From NCBI RefSeq assembly GCF_016793225.1, contig NZ_JAEUMN010000050.1, positions 62,001 through 126,000 on the forward strand: a DNA stretch of 64,000 bases. Direction: 5' to 3'. Numbering within the stretch: the stretch's first letter is position 1; each line of letters opens with the position of its first letter. This DNA is from Phenylobacterium sp. GTDB taxonomy: Bacteria; Pseudomonadota; Alphaproteobacteria; Caulobacterales; Caulobacteraceae. The position numbers and the translations under genes are program-made. Below are positions 16,798 through 25,244 of the stretch, piece by piece. Below the pieces are notes generated by a model. That model saw nothing but the letters and a program-made list of their open reading frames with translations, searched no databases and was not told the DNA's origin.

Positions 16798-16855
16798 TCC
16801 GCCGCGGGATGCGGCAGGGTTCGGACTCACTTCGACATCAGCGATTTCAACAACT

Positions 16856-16985
16856 TCCGGCCGTCCCGGCGAATGCCGGGACCCAGATTTCACGTGCGAG
16901 ATCGTGGTTGGAGGGGCTCCGAGCCTACGGAACCCGCATCTGAGCCCTTCCATCTGGATCCCGGCCTTCGCCGGGATGACCGGAT
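16856..16985. repeat. Inverted pair of REP-like units
   Basis: The left unit (16856-16888) reads TCCGGCCGTCCCGGCGAATG then CCGGGACCCAGAT. The right unit (16952-16985) is its inverted, near-identical copy (ATCTGGATCCCGGCCTTCGC then CGGGATGACCGGA). Each unit has its own CCCGGCGAA/TTCGCCGGG hairpin. About 63 bp separate them. The pair lies after the AKR gene and before the convergent M24 peptidase stop, as expected for a BIME-like or terminator element. Confidence 0.7.
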
Positions 16986-16999
16986 CTTGAGGACGGACC

Positions 17000-18184
17000 C
17001 TAGACCGGCCGGTCGATCGCGGGCTGCGGCGGCGTGAACCACGCCGCGCCCGCCTCCGTCACATGGAAATGGTCTTCCAGCCGGACGCCGAACGCGCCCG
17101 GGATGACGATCATCGGCTCGTTCGAGAAGCACATGCCGGGCTGCAGCGGCGTGCGATCGCCGCGCACCAGGTAAGGCGCCTCGTGGATCGACAGGCCGAT
17201 GCCGTGGCCGGTGCGGTGCGGCAGGCCGGGCAGGTCGTAGTCCGCACTGAAGCCTTCGGCGGCCAGGACCCTTCGCGCCACGGCGTCGATCTCCTCGCAC
17301 AGAACGCCGGGCTTCACCGCCGCGAAGGCCGCAGCCTGGGCCTTCTTCTCGACCGCCCAGACGCGGAGCATCTCCTGCGTCGGCTGGCCGAAGACGTAGG
17401 TGCGGGTGATGTCGGAGTTGTAGCCCTGCACCCGGCAGCCCGTGTCGATCAGCACGAGGTCGCCGTCGCTCAGCGCCTGCTCGCCCGGCAGGCCATGCGG
17501 ATAGGCCGAGGCTTCGCCGAACTGCACCGCGCAGAACGACGAGCCGTCGTCGGCCCCGAGCGCGCGGTGCGCGGCGTCGATGAACCGGCGCACCTCGCCG
17601 GTGGTGATCCCCGGGCGCAGGATCCGCGCGGCGCGGCGGTGGACCTCCAGGGTCATGGCCTTGGCCTGCGCCATGAGCGCGAGCTCGGCCGGCGACTTGA
17701 TCATGCGGCAGCCGTCCACCACCGGGGCGGCGTTGGCCATGGCCACATCGGGCGCCGCGATCCGCAGCGCGTCGAACATCGCGAACGCCAGCGCCGGATC
17801 CACCGCCAGCGAGCGGGCGCCTATCCCGGCCAGCACCTGCGCGGACAGGTCGTAGGGGCTCTCGTGCTCCTCCCACAGCCTGAGCGGCGCCTCCACGCCG
17901 AGGGAGGCCAGGAGCGATCCCTCCTCGAAGCGCGGGCAGATCATCACCGGCGTCCCGGTCTTCGGCAGGATCATCGTCACCAGCCGCTCGGTCGCGTTCC
18001 AGCCGACGCCGGCGAAGTAGCGCAGCGACGCGCCGGCCCCGATGATCAGGGCGTCGGTGGTCATCAGCGACTGGGCCTTCGCCAGCCGCGCCAGCCGCTC
18101 GGCGCGCGTGATCGGCGGCGCCGGGTTGGACCAGGGGCCCAGGTCCGCGAGCTCCGCCTCGGCCGTCGATCCGCCGATCGCCAT
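17000..18184 (-). CDS. M24 family metallopeptidase (Xaa-Pro aminopeptidase/creatinase-like)
   Basis: A 394-aa cytoplasmic pita-bread-fold protein. The N-terminal creatinase-like domain includes DALIIGAGASLRYFAGVGW. The C-terminal M24 domain has the five metal ligands in order: Asp in VLIDTGCRV, Asp in YNSDITRTYV, His in TGHGIGLSIHEAP, Glu in FSNEPMI and Glu in FGVRLEDHFHV. It is likely an aminopeptidase P-type enzyme or a related amidinohydrolase. GGAGGAG precedes the ATG. It diverges from the class IV aminotransferase gene with a 41-bp gap. Confidence 0.88.
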   Translation of the reverse strand: MAIGGSTAEAELADLGPWSNPAPPITRAERLARLAKAQSLMTTDALIIGAGASLRYFAGVGWNATERLVTMILPKTGTPVMICPRFEEGSLLASLGVEAPLRLWEEHESPYDLSAQVLAGIGARSLAVDPALAFAMFDALRIAAPDVAMANAAPVVDGCRMIKSPAELALMAQAKAMTLEVHRRAARILRPGITTGEVRRFIDAAHRALGADDGSSFCAVQFGEASAYPHGLPGEQALSDGDLVLIDTGCRVQGYNSDITRTYVFGQPTQEMLRVWAVEKKAQAAAFAAVKPGVLCEEIDAVARRVLAAEGFSADYDLPGLPHRTGHGIGLSIHEAPYLVRGDRTPLQPGMCFSNEPMIVIPGAFGVRLEDHFHVTEAGAAWFTPPQPAIDRPV

Positions 18185-18225
18185 GTCTGCTCCTCCGCTC
18201 CGTCATCCCGTGTATAGGCTGGGGC

Positions 18226-19152
18226 ATGGCTGGGAGTCAGGACTTCGCGGCGGACCCGCGGAACGCGGACCTGCGCATCTACGTGAACGGCGACCTCGTG
18301 CCGCGGGCCGAGGCCCGGGTGTCGGTGTTCGACGCGGGCTTCGTCCTGGGCGACGGCGTCTGGGAAGGCCTGCGGCTGCACAAGGGCCGCCTGCTGTTCC
18401 TCGAGGCGCACCTGGAGCGGCTGTTCGCGGGCCTGGAGGCAATCCAGCTCCCGCTCGGCCTCACCCCCGACGAGCTGACCGCCGAGATCGAACGCACCCT
18501 GGCGGCCAACGGCATGGTGGACGGCGCGCACCTGCGCCTGATGGTCACCCGCGGCGAGAAGGCGGCGGTGAACCAGGACCCCCGCAACTGGCTCGGCAGG
18601 CCCACCATCGTCATCACGGCAGAGTACAAGAGCCCTTCGCCCGAGGTCGCCGCCCGCGGCCTCGCGCTCGCCACCTCCGAGATCGTCTGCACGCCGCGCG
18701 AGATGTTCGACATGCGGCTCAACTCGCACAGCCGCCTCGCGCTGATCCGCGCGCTGATCGACGCCATCGGCAAGGGCGGCGACGAGGCGCTGATGCTGGA
18801 TCCGAACGGCTTCGTCTCGTCCTGCAACGCCACCAACTTCTTCTGGGTGAAGGACGGGCGGGTGATGACCTCCACCGGCGACTACTGCTTCAACGGCGTG
18901 ACCCGGGCGAACGTCATCGCGCTCTGCCGCCGCCACGGCGTGCCGATCACCCTCGGCGACTTCGAGCTGGCCGACGTGGCCGAGGCGGACGAGGCCTTCG
19001 TCACCGGCACCTTCGGCGGCCTGACGCCGGTCCGGTCGCTGGACGGCCGCGACTTCCCGCACCCCCTGCCCGGCCCCGTCACCGCCCGGCTCCGCGCGCA
19101 CTACGAGGCGCTCAAGGACGAGGACGCCCGCGACGGGCGCCGCAGCGCATGA
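18226..19152 (+). CDS. Class IV aminotransferase-like protein
   Basis: A 308-aa fold-type IV PLP protein (branched-chain/D-amino acid aminotransferase, ADC lyase superfamily). Matching blocks are DAGFVLGDGVWEGLRLHKG, HLRLMVTRG, GGDEALMLDPNGFVSSCNAT and FNGVTRANVIALCRRHGVP with TGTFGGLTPV. The segment that should carry the Schiff-base lysine reads MFDMRLNSHSRLALIRA (about residues 160-176) and contains no lysine; the nearest are K135 and K182. Activity is therefore uncertain. The stop overlaps the ATG of a sulfotransferase-like gene, so the two form a coupled pair. Confidence 0.8.
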   Translation: MAGSQDFAADPRNADLRIYVNGDLVPRAEARVSVFDAGFVLGDGVWEGLRLHKGRLLFLEAHLERLFAGLEAIQLPLGLTPDELTAEIERTLAANGMVDGAHLRLMVTRGEKAAVNQDPRNWLGRPTIVITAEYKSPSPEVAARGLALATSEIVCTPREMFDMRLNSHSRLALIRALIDAIGKGGDEALMLDPNGFVSSCNATNFFWVKDGRVMTSTGDYCFNGVTRANVIALCRRHGVPITLGDFELADVAEADEAFVTGTFGGLTPVRSLDGRDFPHPLPGPVTARLRAHYEALKDEDARDGRRSA

Positions 19153-19913
19153 CGATCCGGATCGCCATGTGGTCGGGTCCGCGCAACATCTCCACGGCGA
19201 TGATGCGCAGCTTCGAGAACCGGCCCGACTGCCAGGTCGTGGACGAGCCGTTCTACGCGGCCTACCTGGCCCGCACCGGGCTCGATCATCCCATGCGGGA
19301 CGAGGTCCTGGCGGCCCAGCCGCACGACTGGCGCGACGTGGTGACCGGCCTCGACGCCCTCGGCGGCCCGCTCGTCTACGAGAAGCACATGACCCACCAC
19401 ATGCTGCCCGGCTTCGGCCTGGACTGGGTGGCGGGCCGGCGCAGCGCCTTCCTGATCCGCGACCCGGCCGAGGTGCTGGCCTCCTACGTCGCCAGGCGCG
19501 CCGAGGCGACCCTGGACGACATCGGCGTCGTGCAGCAGCGCGCGCTGTTCGACCGCGTGGCCGACACGCTGGGGCAGGCGCCGCCCGTGGTGCGGGGCGC
19601 CGATATCCTGGCGCATCCGCCGGCGATGCTCTGCGCCCTGTGCGATGCGCTGGATATCCCCTTCCGCGAACAGATGCTGAGCTGGCCGGCCGGACGCCGC
19701 GCCTCGGACGGCGTCTGGGCGCCCGCCTGGTACGACGCGGTCGAGCGTTCGACCGCCTTCGAGGCCCCGGAGCGCCGCGAGTATCCGGCCCTGCCCGACC
19801 ACCTCGCGCGGATCGCGGACGCCGCCCGACCCCACTATGAGGCCCTCGCGGCGCACCGGCTGAAACCGCCGGCGCCGATCCCGGAGCCTCTCCCGTTCAG
19901 ACGGACCGTCTGA
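19149..19913 (+). CDS. Sulfotransferase-like protein
   Basis: A 254-aa protein with a P-loop sulfotransferase-like fold. The N-terminal RIAMWSGPRNISTAMMRSFE carries the 5'-phosphosulfate loop pattern, and FLIRDPAEVLASYVARR is the 3'-phosphate-binding RDP...S motif. A VVDEPFYAAYL block lies between. It should bind PAPS, although substrates of this subfamily are unknown. Its ATG overlaps the TGA of the class IV aminotransferase gene. Such coupling suggests both act on one amino-acid- or amine-derived metabolite, which is an inference. A hairpin follows, before the convergent btuB-type gene. Confidence 0.8.
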   Translation: MTIRIAMWSGPRNISTAMMRSFENRPDCQVVDEPFYAAYLARTGLDHPMRDEVLAAQPHDWRDVVTGLDALGGPLVYEKHMTHHMLPGFGLDWVAGRRSAFLIRDPAEVLASYVARRAEATLDDIGVVQQRALFDRVADTLGQAPPVVRGADILAHPPAMLCALCDALDIPFREQMLSWPAGRRASDGVWAPAWYDAVERSTAFEAPERREYPALPDHLARIADAARPHYEALAAHRLKPPAPIPEPLPFRRTV

Positions 19914-19925
19914 TCGGGACGATGA

Positions 19926-19943
19926 GGCTCCGAGTCCGGAGCC
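19926..19943. terminator. Hairpin between convergent genes
   Basis: GGCTCCG-AGTC-CGGAGCC forms a perfect 7-bp stem with a 4-base loop, between the sulfotransferase stop and the stop of the btuB-type gene. The preceding GATGAGGCTCCGAG resembles the right edge of the CTAG-bounded element (GATGAGGCTCTAG). No T-run is present. Confidence 0.5.
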
Positions 19944-19960
19944 CTGGCGCGCTTGGCCGC

Positions 19961-21748
19961 CTACCGCCGCAGCCTCAACCCCACATACGCCGCCAGGCCC
20001 GGCTCACGGTAGCCGAGGGTTTCGGCGTAGCGCCTGTCGGCGAGGTTCTCGACGCGCGCGGTCAGGGTCAGGCCCTCGTTCACCGCGTAGGCGGCCGAGA
20101 CGTCGGCCGTGACGAAGCCGCCTCGGACGGCGCGGCTGAAGCCGTCCCGGGCGGTGTCGGACTGGCTCGACTCCGCCCGCACCGAGACCGATCCCGACCA
20201 GGGGCCGCGGTCCCAGAGCAGCGACGCGGACCCCGCGTGGTCGGGAACGCGGAGCAGGCTGCGGTCCGTCGAGCGGTCGATGGCGTCCGTCCAGGCGTAG
20301 GCCAGCTTCACGCGCACGCCCTCGGCGAGCCGCGCGTCCACCTCGGCCTCGAGCCCGCTGGAGCTGGTCTTGGCGATGTTGATGTAGCGGCTGGCGACGT
20401 AGGCGATCTGGTCGCGCACCAGCAGCCGGTACGCGGTCACGGCCGCGGAGACCGTGGCGTTCGACCAGCCCAGCCGAAGATCATAGCCCTCGGCCCGCTC
20501 GGGCCGCAGGGCGACCGGCGGCGCGAAGCAGAAGTCGCAGACGACTTGGCTGACCGTCGGCGTCTTGAAGCCCGTGCCGGCGGACGCCACCACGCGGAAG
20601 CCCCCGCCCGCGTCGAGCGCCGCCGAGAGCCGGCCGGTGGTCCGGGACCGGAACGCCTCGGGGTCGTCGTGCCGCACGCTGCCGGTCAGGGTCAGCCGGT
20701 CCAGCCGCGCCTGCCCCACCGCGAAGACCGCGGTGTTGGAGAGGTTGCGCGAAAGGCCGGTGGAAAGGTCGGCCTCGCTGGCCTGGTGCTCGGCGCCGAC
20801 CACGAAGCGGTCGCCCTGCGTCGCAGTCCAGCGGAGCACCTGCCGGTCCGCGTCCACGACGGACGGGAAGGACGAGAGGTTGCGGCGCCTCAGGTCGTAG
20901 GCGCTGAGGCTGATCTCGTGCGTGAGGCCCAGCGCGTCCACGCTCGCCCGCGCGAAACCCTGCCAGGCGCGGGTCTTCGCCCGGTCGGGCGTATCGCCCA
21001 GTTCGAACCGCGGCGGCGGATAGCCGTCGATCTCGACGGTGGAGCGGGTGTACCGCAGCCGCCCGTCCACGCGCACCTGAGGCGAAGCGGTGAAGCGGCC
21101 GCCGAGGTTGGCCGTCCAGGTCCTGAAGCCGTCGTCCTCGGCGCCGGTGTCGGCCTTCGAGATCCCGTCGGTGCGGAAGCCCGCAACCGTGGCGCTGAGG
21201 GCGTAGCGGTCGGTGCGCGTCCCCGCGCCGGCGAAGCCCCGCGCCGTCGTGAACGAGCCGCCTTCGGCTGCGAACTCCAGCCCGTCCAGCTCGCGCGTGG
21301 TGAAGCTGACCACCCCGCCGATGGCCTCCGAGCCCCACAGCGAGCCCTGCGGCCCGGACAGCACCTCGACCCGCTCCAGGTCGGCGGTCTGCAGCGAGGA
21401 GGGGTCGTAGTCGCCGTTCGGGGCCGCGCCGTCGCCGACCGGCACGCCGTCGATCAGCACCAGGGTCTTGTCGGGCGCGGCGCCGCGGATGCGGATGGCC
21501 GCCACGCCGCCGAACGCGCCGGTCCGCGCGATGGACACGCCGGGCACGGTCGAGAGGAGATCGGCCGCGAAGGCAGTGTTCCGCGCTTCGATCTCGGCGC
21601 GGTCGATCACCCGGGCGCCGGTGATCTCCTCGGGGTCCACCGGCAGGCGCGCGGCGGTGACGACGACCTCGTCGACCGAGGTGTCCGCGCAGGCCGGCGC
21701 GGCGGCGGCCGCGGCGAGGGCCGCGGTGGCAAGAAGGTAGGATCGCAT
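19961..21748 (-). CDS. btuB: TonB-dependent vitamin B12 receptor (BtuB-type)
   Basis: A 595-aa outer-membrane receptor. The signal peptide is MRSYLLATAALAAAAAAPAC with cleavage near ACA-DT. The TonB box region DEVVVTAARLPV follows, then the plug domain (IRIRGAAPDKTLVLIDGVPV; LERVEVLSGPQGSLWGSEAIGG). The 22-strand barrel ends with GLAAYVGLRLRR and a terminal aromatic/basic pattern. It should import cobalamin across the outer membrane using ExbBD-TonB energy. The assignment rests on the plug sequence and, strongly, on the cobalamin riboswitch in its 5' leader. No inner-membrane BtuCDF genes are in the window. Confidence 0.9.
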   Translation of the reverse strand: MRSYLLATAALAAAAAAPACADTSVDEVVVTAARLPVDPEEITGARVIDRAEIEARNTAFAADLLSTVPGVSIARTGAFGGVAAIRIRGAAPDKTLVLIDGVPVGDGAAPNGDYDPSSLQTADLERVEVLSGPQGSLWGSEAIGGVVSFTTRELDGLEFAAEGGSFTTARGFAGAGTRTDRYALSATVAGFRTDGISKADTGAEDDGFRTWTANLGGRFTASPQVRVDGRLRYTRSTVEIDGYPPPRFELGDTPDRAKTRAWQGFARASVDALGLTHEISLSAYDLRRRNLSSFPSVVDADRQVLRWTATQGDRFVVGAEHQASEADLSTGLSRNLSNTAVFAVGQARLDRLTLTGSVRHDDPEAFRSRTTGRLSAALDAGGGFRVVASAGTGFKTPTVSQVVCDFCFAPPVALRPERAEGYDLRLGWSNATVSAAVTAYRLLVRDQIAYVASRYINIAKTSSSGLEAEVDARLAEGVRVKLAYAWTDAIDRSTDRSLLRVPDHAGSASLLWDRGPWSGSVSVRAESSQSDTARDGFSRAVRGGFVTADVSAAYAVNEGLTLTARVENLADRRYAETLGYREPGLAAYVGLRLRR

Positions 21749-21841
21749 TGACGTCAGACTCCAGCTTGGGAGTCGCCTGCGTCAGAGCCTCGGCTCTGCC
21801 GGTCGTTGGCCTGGTCCCGGGCCGCGGACGAGCGACGGAAG

Positions 21842-22063
21842 AAGACGGCAGGTCTCCTGGCTTGCGGGTCACTAGGCCTCGCCCTCGCCTTCCCAGGAGT
21901 CCCGTCGGGCTTCCCAGTGGCGTCCTGCCGGGCCGAGGCTGGCAGGATCGGACGCGGCCCTCGCCGCTCACAGTTGCGGGCACAGCCGGGGAGTCTCACC
22001 CCGGTTCCCTCTTGGCCCCCGTCAGGGGGACCGCCTTCACGCCCCGCGTATTGCTACCGTTCC
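21842..22063 (-). promoter_or_regulatory. Cobalamin (AdoCbl) riboswitch
   Basis: On the minus strand the leader of the btuB-type gene holds the conserved B12 box AGCCAGGAGACCTGCC (21847-21862) and, upstream of it, the core GGTGAGACTCCCCGG then CGCAACTGTGAGC. A closing P1 stem can form between ACGGT near 22058 and GCCGT near 21846. All are hallmarks of the class I cobalamin riboswitch. Binding of adenosylcobalamin should reduce expression of the receptor. The downstream 93 bases to the ATG would hold the expression platform. Confidence 0.93.
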
Positions 22064-22087
22064 GGGGGCGAGGCAAGGTCCGCGGCC

Positions 22088-23467
22088 ATGCGTGCTTCCC
22101 TTGCGTTCACCCTGGCCCTCTGCGTCTGCGCCGCCGCGACGGCCCCGGCGGCTCAGCCGCTCGGCGGAGATCATTCGATCTTGAAGGAAATCGTCGCCGA
22201 GGTGTCGCCGCAGCGGCAGCGCGCGGATATCGAGCGGCTGGTGTCGTTCGGGACCCGGCACACGGGCTCGGAAACCCGGTCCGATCGCCGGGGCATTGGC
22301 GCGGCGCGGCGCTGGATCGCGGCCGAGTTCGCTTCGATCTCGAAGGATTGCGGCGGACGCCTCCGCGTCGAGACCCTGTCGCGCACCATGACCGCCGAGC
22401 GCCTGGCGGGGCCCACCGAGGTGGTGAACGTGCTGGGCGTCCTGCCGGGAACGAGCGACCCCGACCGGGTGATCGTGATCTCTGGCCACTACGACAGCCG
22501 CGCCACCGATGCGAAAGACTTCACCTCGGATGCGCCCGGCGCCAACGACGACGGCTCAGGCACGTCGGCCGTCATCGAGGCGGCGCGGGTCCTCTGCCGG
22601 CATCGTTTTCCGGCCACGCTGGTCTTCGCGGCGCTGGCCGGCGAGGAGCAGGGCCTGCTGGGCGGACGCATCCTCGCCGAGCACGCGGTCGAACGCGGCT
22701 GGTTCGTGGAGGCCAACCTCAACAACGACATCATCGGCAACACCGAGGGCCTGTCCGGGGTCCGCGACAACACCCACGTGCGCGTCTTCTCGGAAGGCAC
22801 GCGCTCCACCGAGACGGCCGCGCAGGCCGACCGCCGCCGCTACAACGGTGGCGAGGTGGACAGCCCCTCGCGGAACCTGGCGCGCTTCATGGACGTCGTC
22901 GCCGACCGCTATCTCACCAACCTCGACGTGGTGATGGTCTACCGCACCGACCGCTACGGCCGGGGCGGCGACCAGGTGGAGATGCTGCGCGCGGGCTTCC
23001 CGGCCGTCCGCGTGACCGAGGCGGTGGAGAACTACACCCGCCAGCACCAGAACCTGCGCACCGAGAACGGGATCCGGTACGGCGACACGATCGACGGCGT
23101 GGACTTCGCCTACCTGGCCCAGGTGACGCGCCTGAATGTGGCGTCCATGGCGGCCCTCGCCCTGGCGCCCCGTCCGCCCTCGGGCGTGGAGATCTCGGGC
23201 GCGGTCAGCGCCGACACGACGGTCAGGTGGACGCCGGCGCCCGACGCGGCGGCCTACCGGGTCTGGTGGCGCGCCACCACCGACCCGCAGTGGCGCTTCT
23301 CCCGCGTGGTCCCGCCCACGGGCCAGACGGTGCTGAAGGCCGTCAACATCGACGACTGGTTCTTCGGCGTCAGCGCCATCGGCCCCGACGGCCACGAGAG
23401 CCCGGTGGTGTTTCCGGGCGCCGCCGGCGCGTTCGACCGCGCCGGGGCCCCTCCCGTCCCGAAGTGA
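22088..23467 (+). CDS. Exported M28 family zinc peptidase
   Basis: A 459-aa secreted peptidase. The signal peptide is MRASLAFTLALCVCAAATAP with cleavage after APA or AAQ. The M28 di-zinc site is readable: His and Asp in VISGHYDSRA, the bridging Asp in GANDDGSGTS, the catalytic Glu-Glu in ALAGEEQGLLGG, Asp in NLNNDIIGN and a late His in ENYTRQHQNL. A C-terminal fibronectin-III-like domain (VRWTPAPDAAAYRVWW) follows. It probably degrades peptides in the periplasm. The ATG at 22088 is chosen because upstream in-frame codons lie inside the riboswitch DNA and do not look like protein. Confidence 0.87.
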   Translation: MRASLAFTLALCVCAAATAPAAQPLGGDHSILKEIVAEVSPQRQRADIERLVSFGTRHTGSETRSDRRGIGAARRWIAAEFASISKDCGGRLRVETLSRTMTAERLAGPTEVVNVLGVLPGTSDPDRVIVISGHYDSRATDAKDFTSDAPGANDDGSGTSAVIEAARVLCRHRFPATLVFAALAGEEQGLLGGRILAEHAVERGWFVEANLNNDIIGNTEGLSGVRDNTHVRVFSEGTRSTETAAQADRRRYNGGEVDSPSRNLARFMDVVADRYLTNLDVVMVYRTDRYGRGGDQVEMLRAGFPAVRVTEAVENYTRQHQNLRTENGIRYGDTIDGVDFAYLAQVTRLNVASMAALALAPRPPSGVEISGAVSADTTVRWTPAPDAAAYRVWWRATTDPQWRFSRVVPPTGQTVLKAVNIDDWFFGVSAIGPDGHESPVVFPGAAGAFDRAGAPPVPK

Positions 23468-23477
23468 CGGCGGCGAC

Positions 23478-24341
23478 CTACGCCAGGCTGGCCTTGTAGA
23501 GCTTCAGAAGCTCGGCCCACGCCTTCTCGGCCTGCGCCTCGTTGTAGACCTGGCTGCCCTTGACGCACCAGCCGTGGGCCGCCGGGTAGACCTCCACCGT
23601 GGCCGACTTCTTCGCCTCGGCGAAGGCCGCCTTCAGGATGTCCTTCGAGTCGGGCTGCTGCTTGTCGTCGTTCTCGGCCACGGCCACGAGGTAGCTGGCG
23701 TTGGTCTTGGGAATCAGCAGGTGCGGGCTGTCGGGAGACTTGGTGGTGAGGCCGCCACCGTGGAAGCTGCCCACGGCCGCGATGCGCCCGGGCACGGCCG
23801 CCGCGGTCCGGAACGAGAGCGGGCCCCCCATGCAGTAGCCCTGCACGCCGGCCTTCCTGCGCTTGTTGGTCTGCGGCTGCGCGTCGAGGAAGGCCAGGTA
23901 GGCCTTGGCGTCCCCGTCGACCCCGGCGTTGGTCATGGCCTGCCGATAGCCCATCACCCGGGCCCGGTCGGTGGGATTGGCGAAGTTGAACCCTTCGCCG
24001 GCCACCACGCCCTTCACGGACCGGTAGAAGGGGTTCGGAACCAGGACGACATAGCCCTCGGCCGCGAGCCGTCGGCCCATCTCGCGGAACGTCGGGCGCA
24101 GGCCGGCGATGTCGGTCCAGATCAGGACCGCCGGCCATGTCCCCTTGCCCGACGGATGGAACAGGACGGCGTCGGCGGTCCCGTCGGCGGTCTTCACCTC
24201 GACGTCCTTTTCCACCACCTTCGCCTGCGCGCGCGCGGCGCTGGCCGCCGCCGCGGCGCCCGCGGCCGTCATCAGGCCGAACGTCCGGCGCGACACGGTG
24301 GGATCGTGGATCAGGCCGACGTGGATATCGTCGTCACACAT
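23478..24341 (-). CDS. Dienelactone hydrolase family protein with Tat signal
   Basis: A 287-aa alpha/beta hydrolase. The N-terminus MCDDDIHVGLIHDPTVSRRT carries a twin-arginine signal (SRRTFGL then an alanine-rich hydrophobic stretch), so the protein should be folded before export. The catalytic triad of dienelactone hydrolases is a cysteine nucleophile in GYCMGGPL, an Asp in VAVAENDDKQQPDS and a His in PAAHGWCV. GGGAGG precedes the ATG at 24341, preferred to an in-frame ATG at 24374. It converges with the M28 gene. The natural substrate is unknown. Confidence 0.85.
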   Translation of the reverse strand: MCDDDIHVGLIHDPTVSRRTFGLMTAAGAAAAASAARAQAKVVEKDVEVKTADGTADAVLFHPSGKGTWPAVLIWTDIAGLRPTFREMGRRLAAEGYVVLVPNPFYRSVKGVVAGEGFNFANPTDRARVMGYRQAMTNAGVDGDAKAYLAFLDAQPQTNKRRKAGVQGYCMGGPLSFRTAAAVPGRIAAVGSFHGGGLTTKSPDSPHLLIPKTNASYLVAVAENDDKQQPDSKDILKAAFAEAKKSATVEVYPAAHGWCVKGSQVYNEAQAEKAWAELLKLYKASLA

Positions 24342-24463
24342 GGAGACCTCCCTGGCTTCGTCCTTGGCCGCCAAGCGTCACGGCGATTGTTGCGGCGGGA
24401 TTTCGCCGCGAGGGAACCACAGCTCCACGGCGAATGCACGGGACTCGCGCTACAGCCCGGCCC

Positions 24464-25231
24464 ATGAGCTCCCCCGAACGGATCGCCCGCGCCGATCGCA
24501 TCGCGCCCTACGTGGAGGTGCAGCTGCGCCTCGCGAACCGGATGGCCGAACTCACCGGCGCGCCGCTCGGCGAGACCGCCCTGACCCATACGAACCTGCA
24601 TCGCCGCCTGGGCCTGGGCCTCTGGCGCGAAGGCCCGCCCGCCGCGGGTTGGGCGCCCTACGCCGAGGCGCTCGAGGCGGCGCCTGACCTTGCCGCGCAG
24701 CTGGCGCTGACCCGCGAGGCCTTCATCGCCGCGTCCGACGAGGTCCTGCCGCATCCCGGGCAGAGCGGCTTCGGCAGCTTCGCCCACGATCCCGCGACCG
24801 ACGACGGCGTGGTCCGCATCCACTTCCACAACCTGGACACGGACGACGACGGCGGGCCCCTCGTCGCCGCGAAGGTCCCGCGGCGGCGGGCCGAACTGCG
24901 CGCGCTGGTCGCGAACGTGCGGCGGGTCCATCCGCAGGCCACGCAGATCCGCGGCGGATCCTGGCTCTACAACCTCGAGGCCTACCGGCGCCTTTTCCCG
25001 CCGGACTACGTCGCCTCGCGCGCGCCGCATGCCCCGCCCATCGGGCTGCGCGGCACGGCGACCTGGGGTCAGGTGATCGACAGCCGGGAACGCATCCGAC
25101 CGGACGTCCGCGACGCCGTGGTGGCGAGCCTGCCCGCGATGGACCCCGAGGCGCCCTGGGAGGTCTTCCCCTACCGCATGCTCGCCGTCTCCGCGCCTAT
25201 CGAGAGCTTCGTGCGGTTCTACGGCCTGTAG
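24464..25231 (+). CDS. Conserved hypothetical protein
   Basis: A 255-aa cytoplasmic protein without signal peptide or membrane segments. Visible features are RIAPYVEVQLRLANRMAELT, THTNLHRRLGLGLWREG, a helical middle, GVVRIHFHNLDTDDDGG and a C-terminal PWEVFPYRMLAVSAPIESFV. The histidine-rich motifs could bind metal, but no family is recognised. The start at 24464 removes a spurious upstream extension that overlaps the divergent hydrolase gene. It faces the cyclase gene with a 13-bp gap between stops. Confidence 0.6.
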   Translation: MSSPERIARADRIAPYVEVQLRLANRMAELTGAPLGETALTHTNLHRRLGLGLWREGPPAAGWAPYAEALEAAPDLAAQLALTREAFIAASDEVLPHPGQSGFGSFAHDPATDDGVVRIHFHNLDTDDDGGPLVAAKVPRRRAELRALVANVRRVHPQATQIRGGSWLYNLEAYRRLFPPDYVASRAPHAPPIGLRGTATWGQVIDSRERIRPDVRDAVVASLPAMDPEAPWEVFPYRMLAVSAPIESFVRFYGL

Positions 25232-25244
25232 CGCCGGCGGCGTC

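Noticed and set aside
21806-22087. An N-terminal extension of the M28 peptidase of 94 codons.
   Set aside because: It reads through the antisense of the cobalamin riboswitch; the signal peptide begins at 22088.
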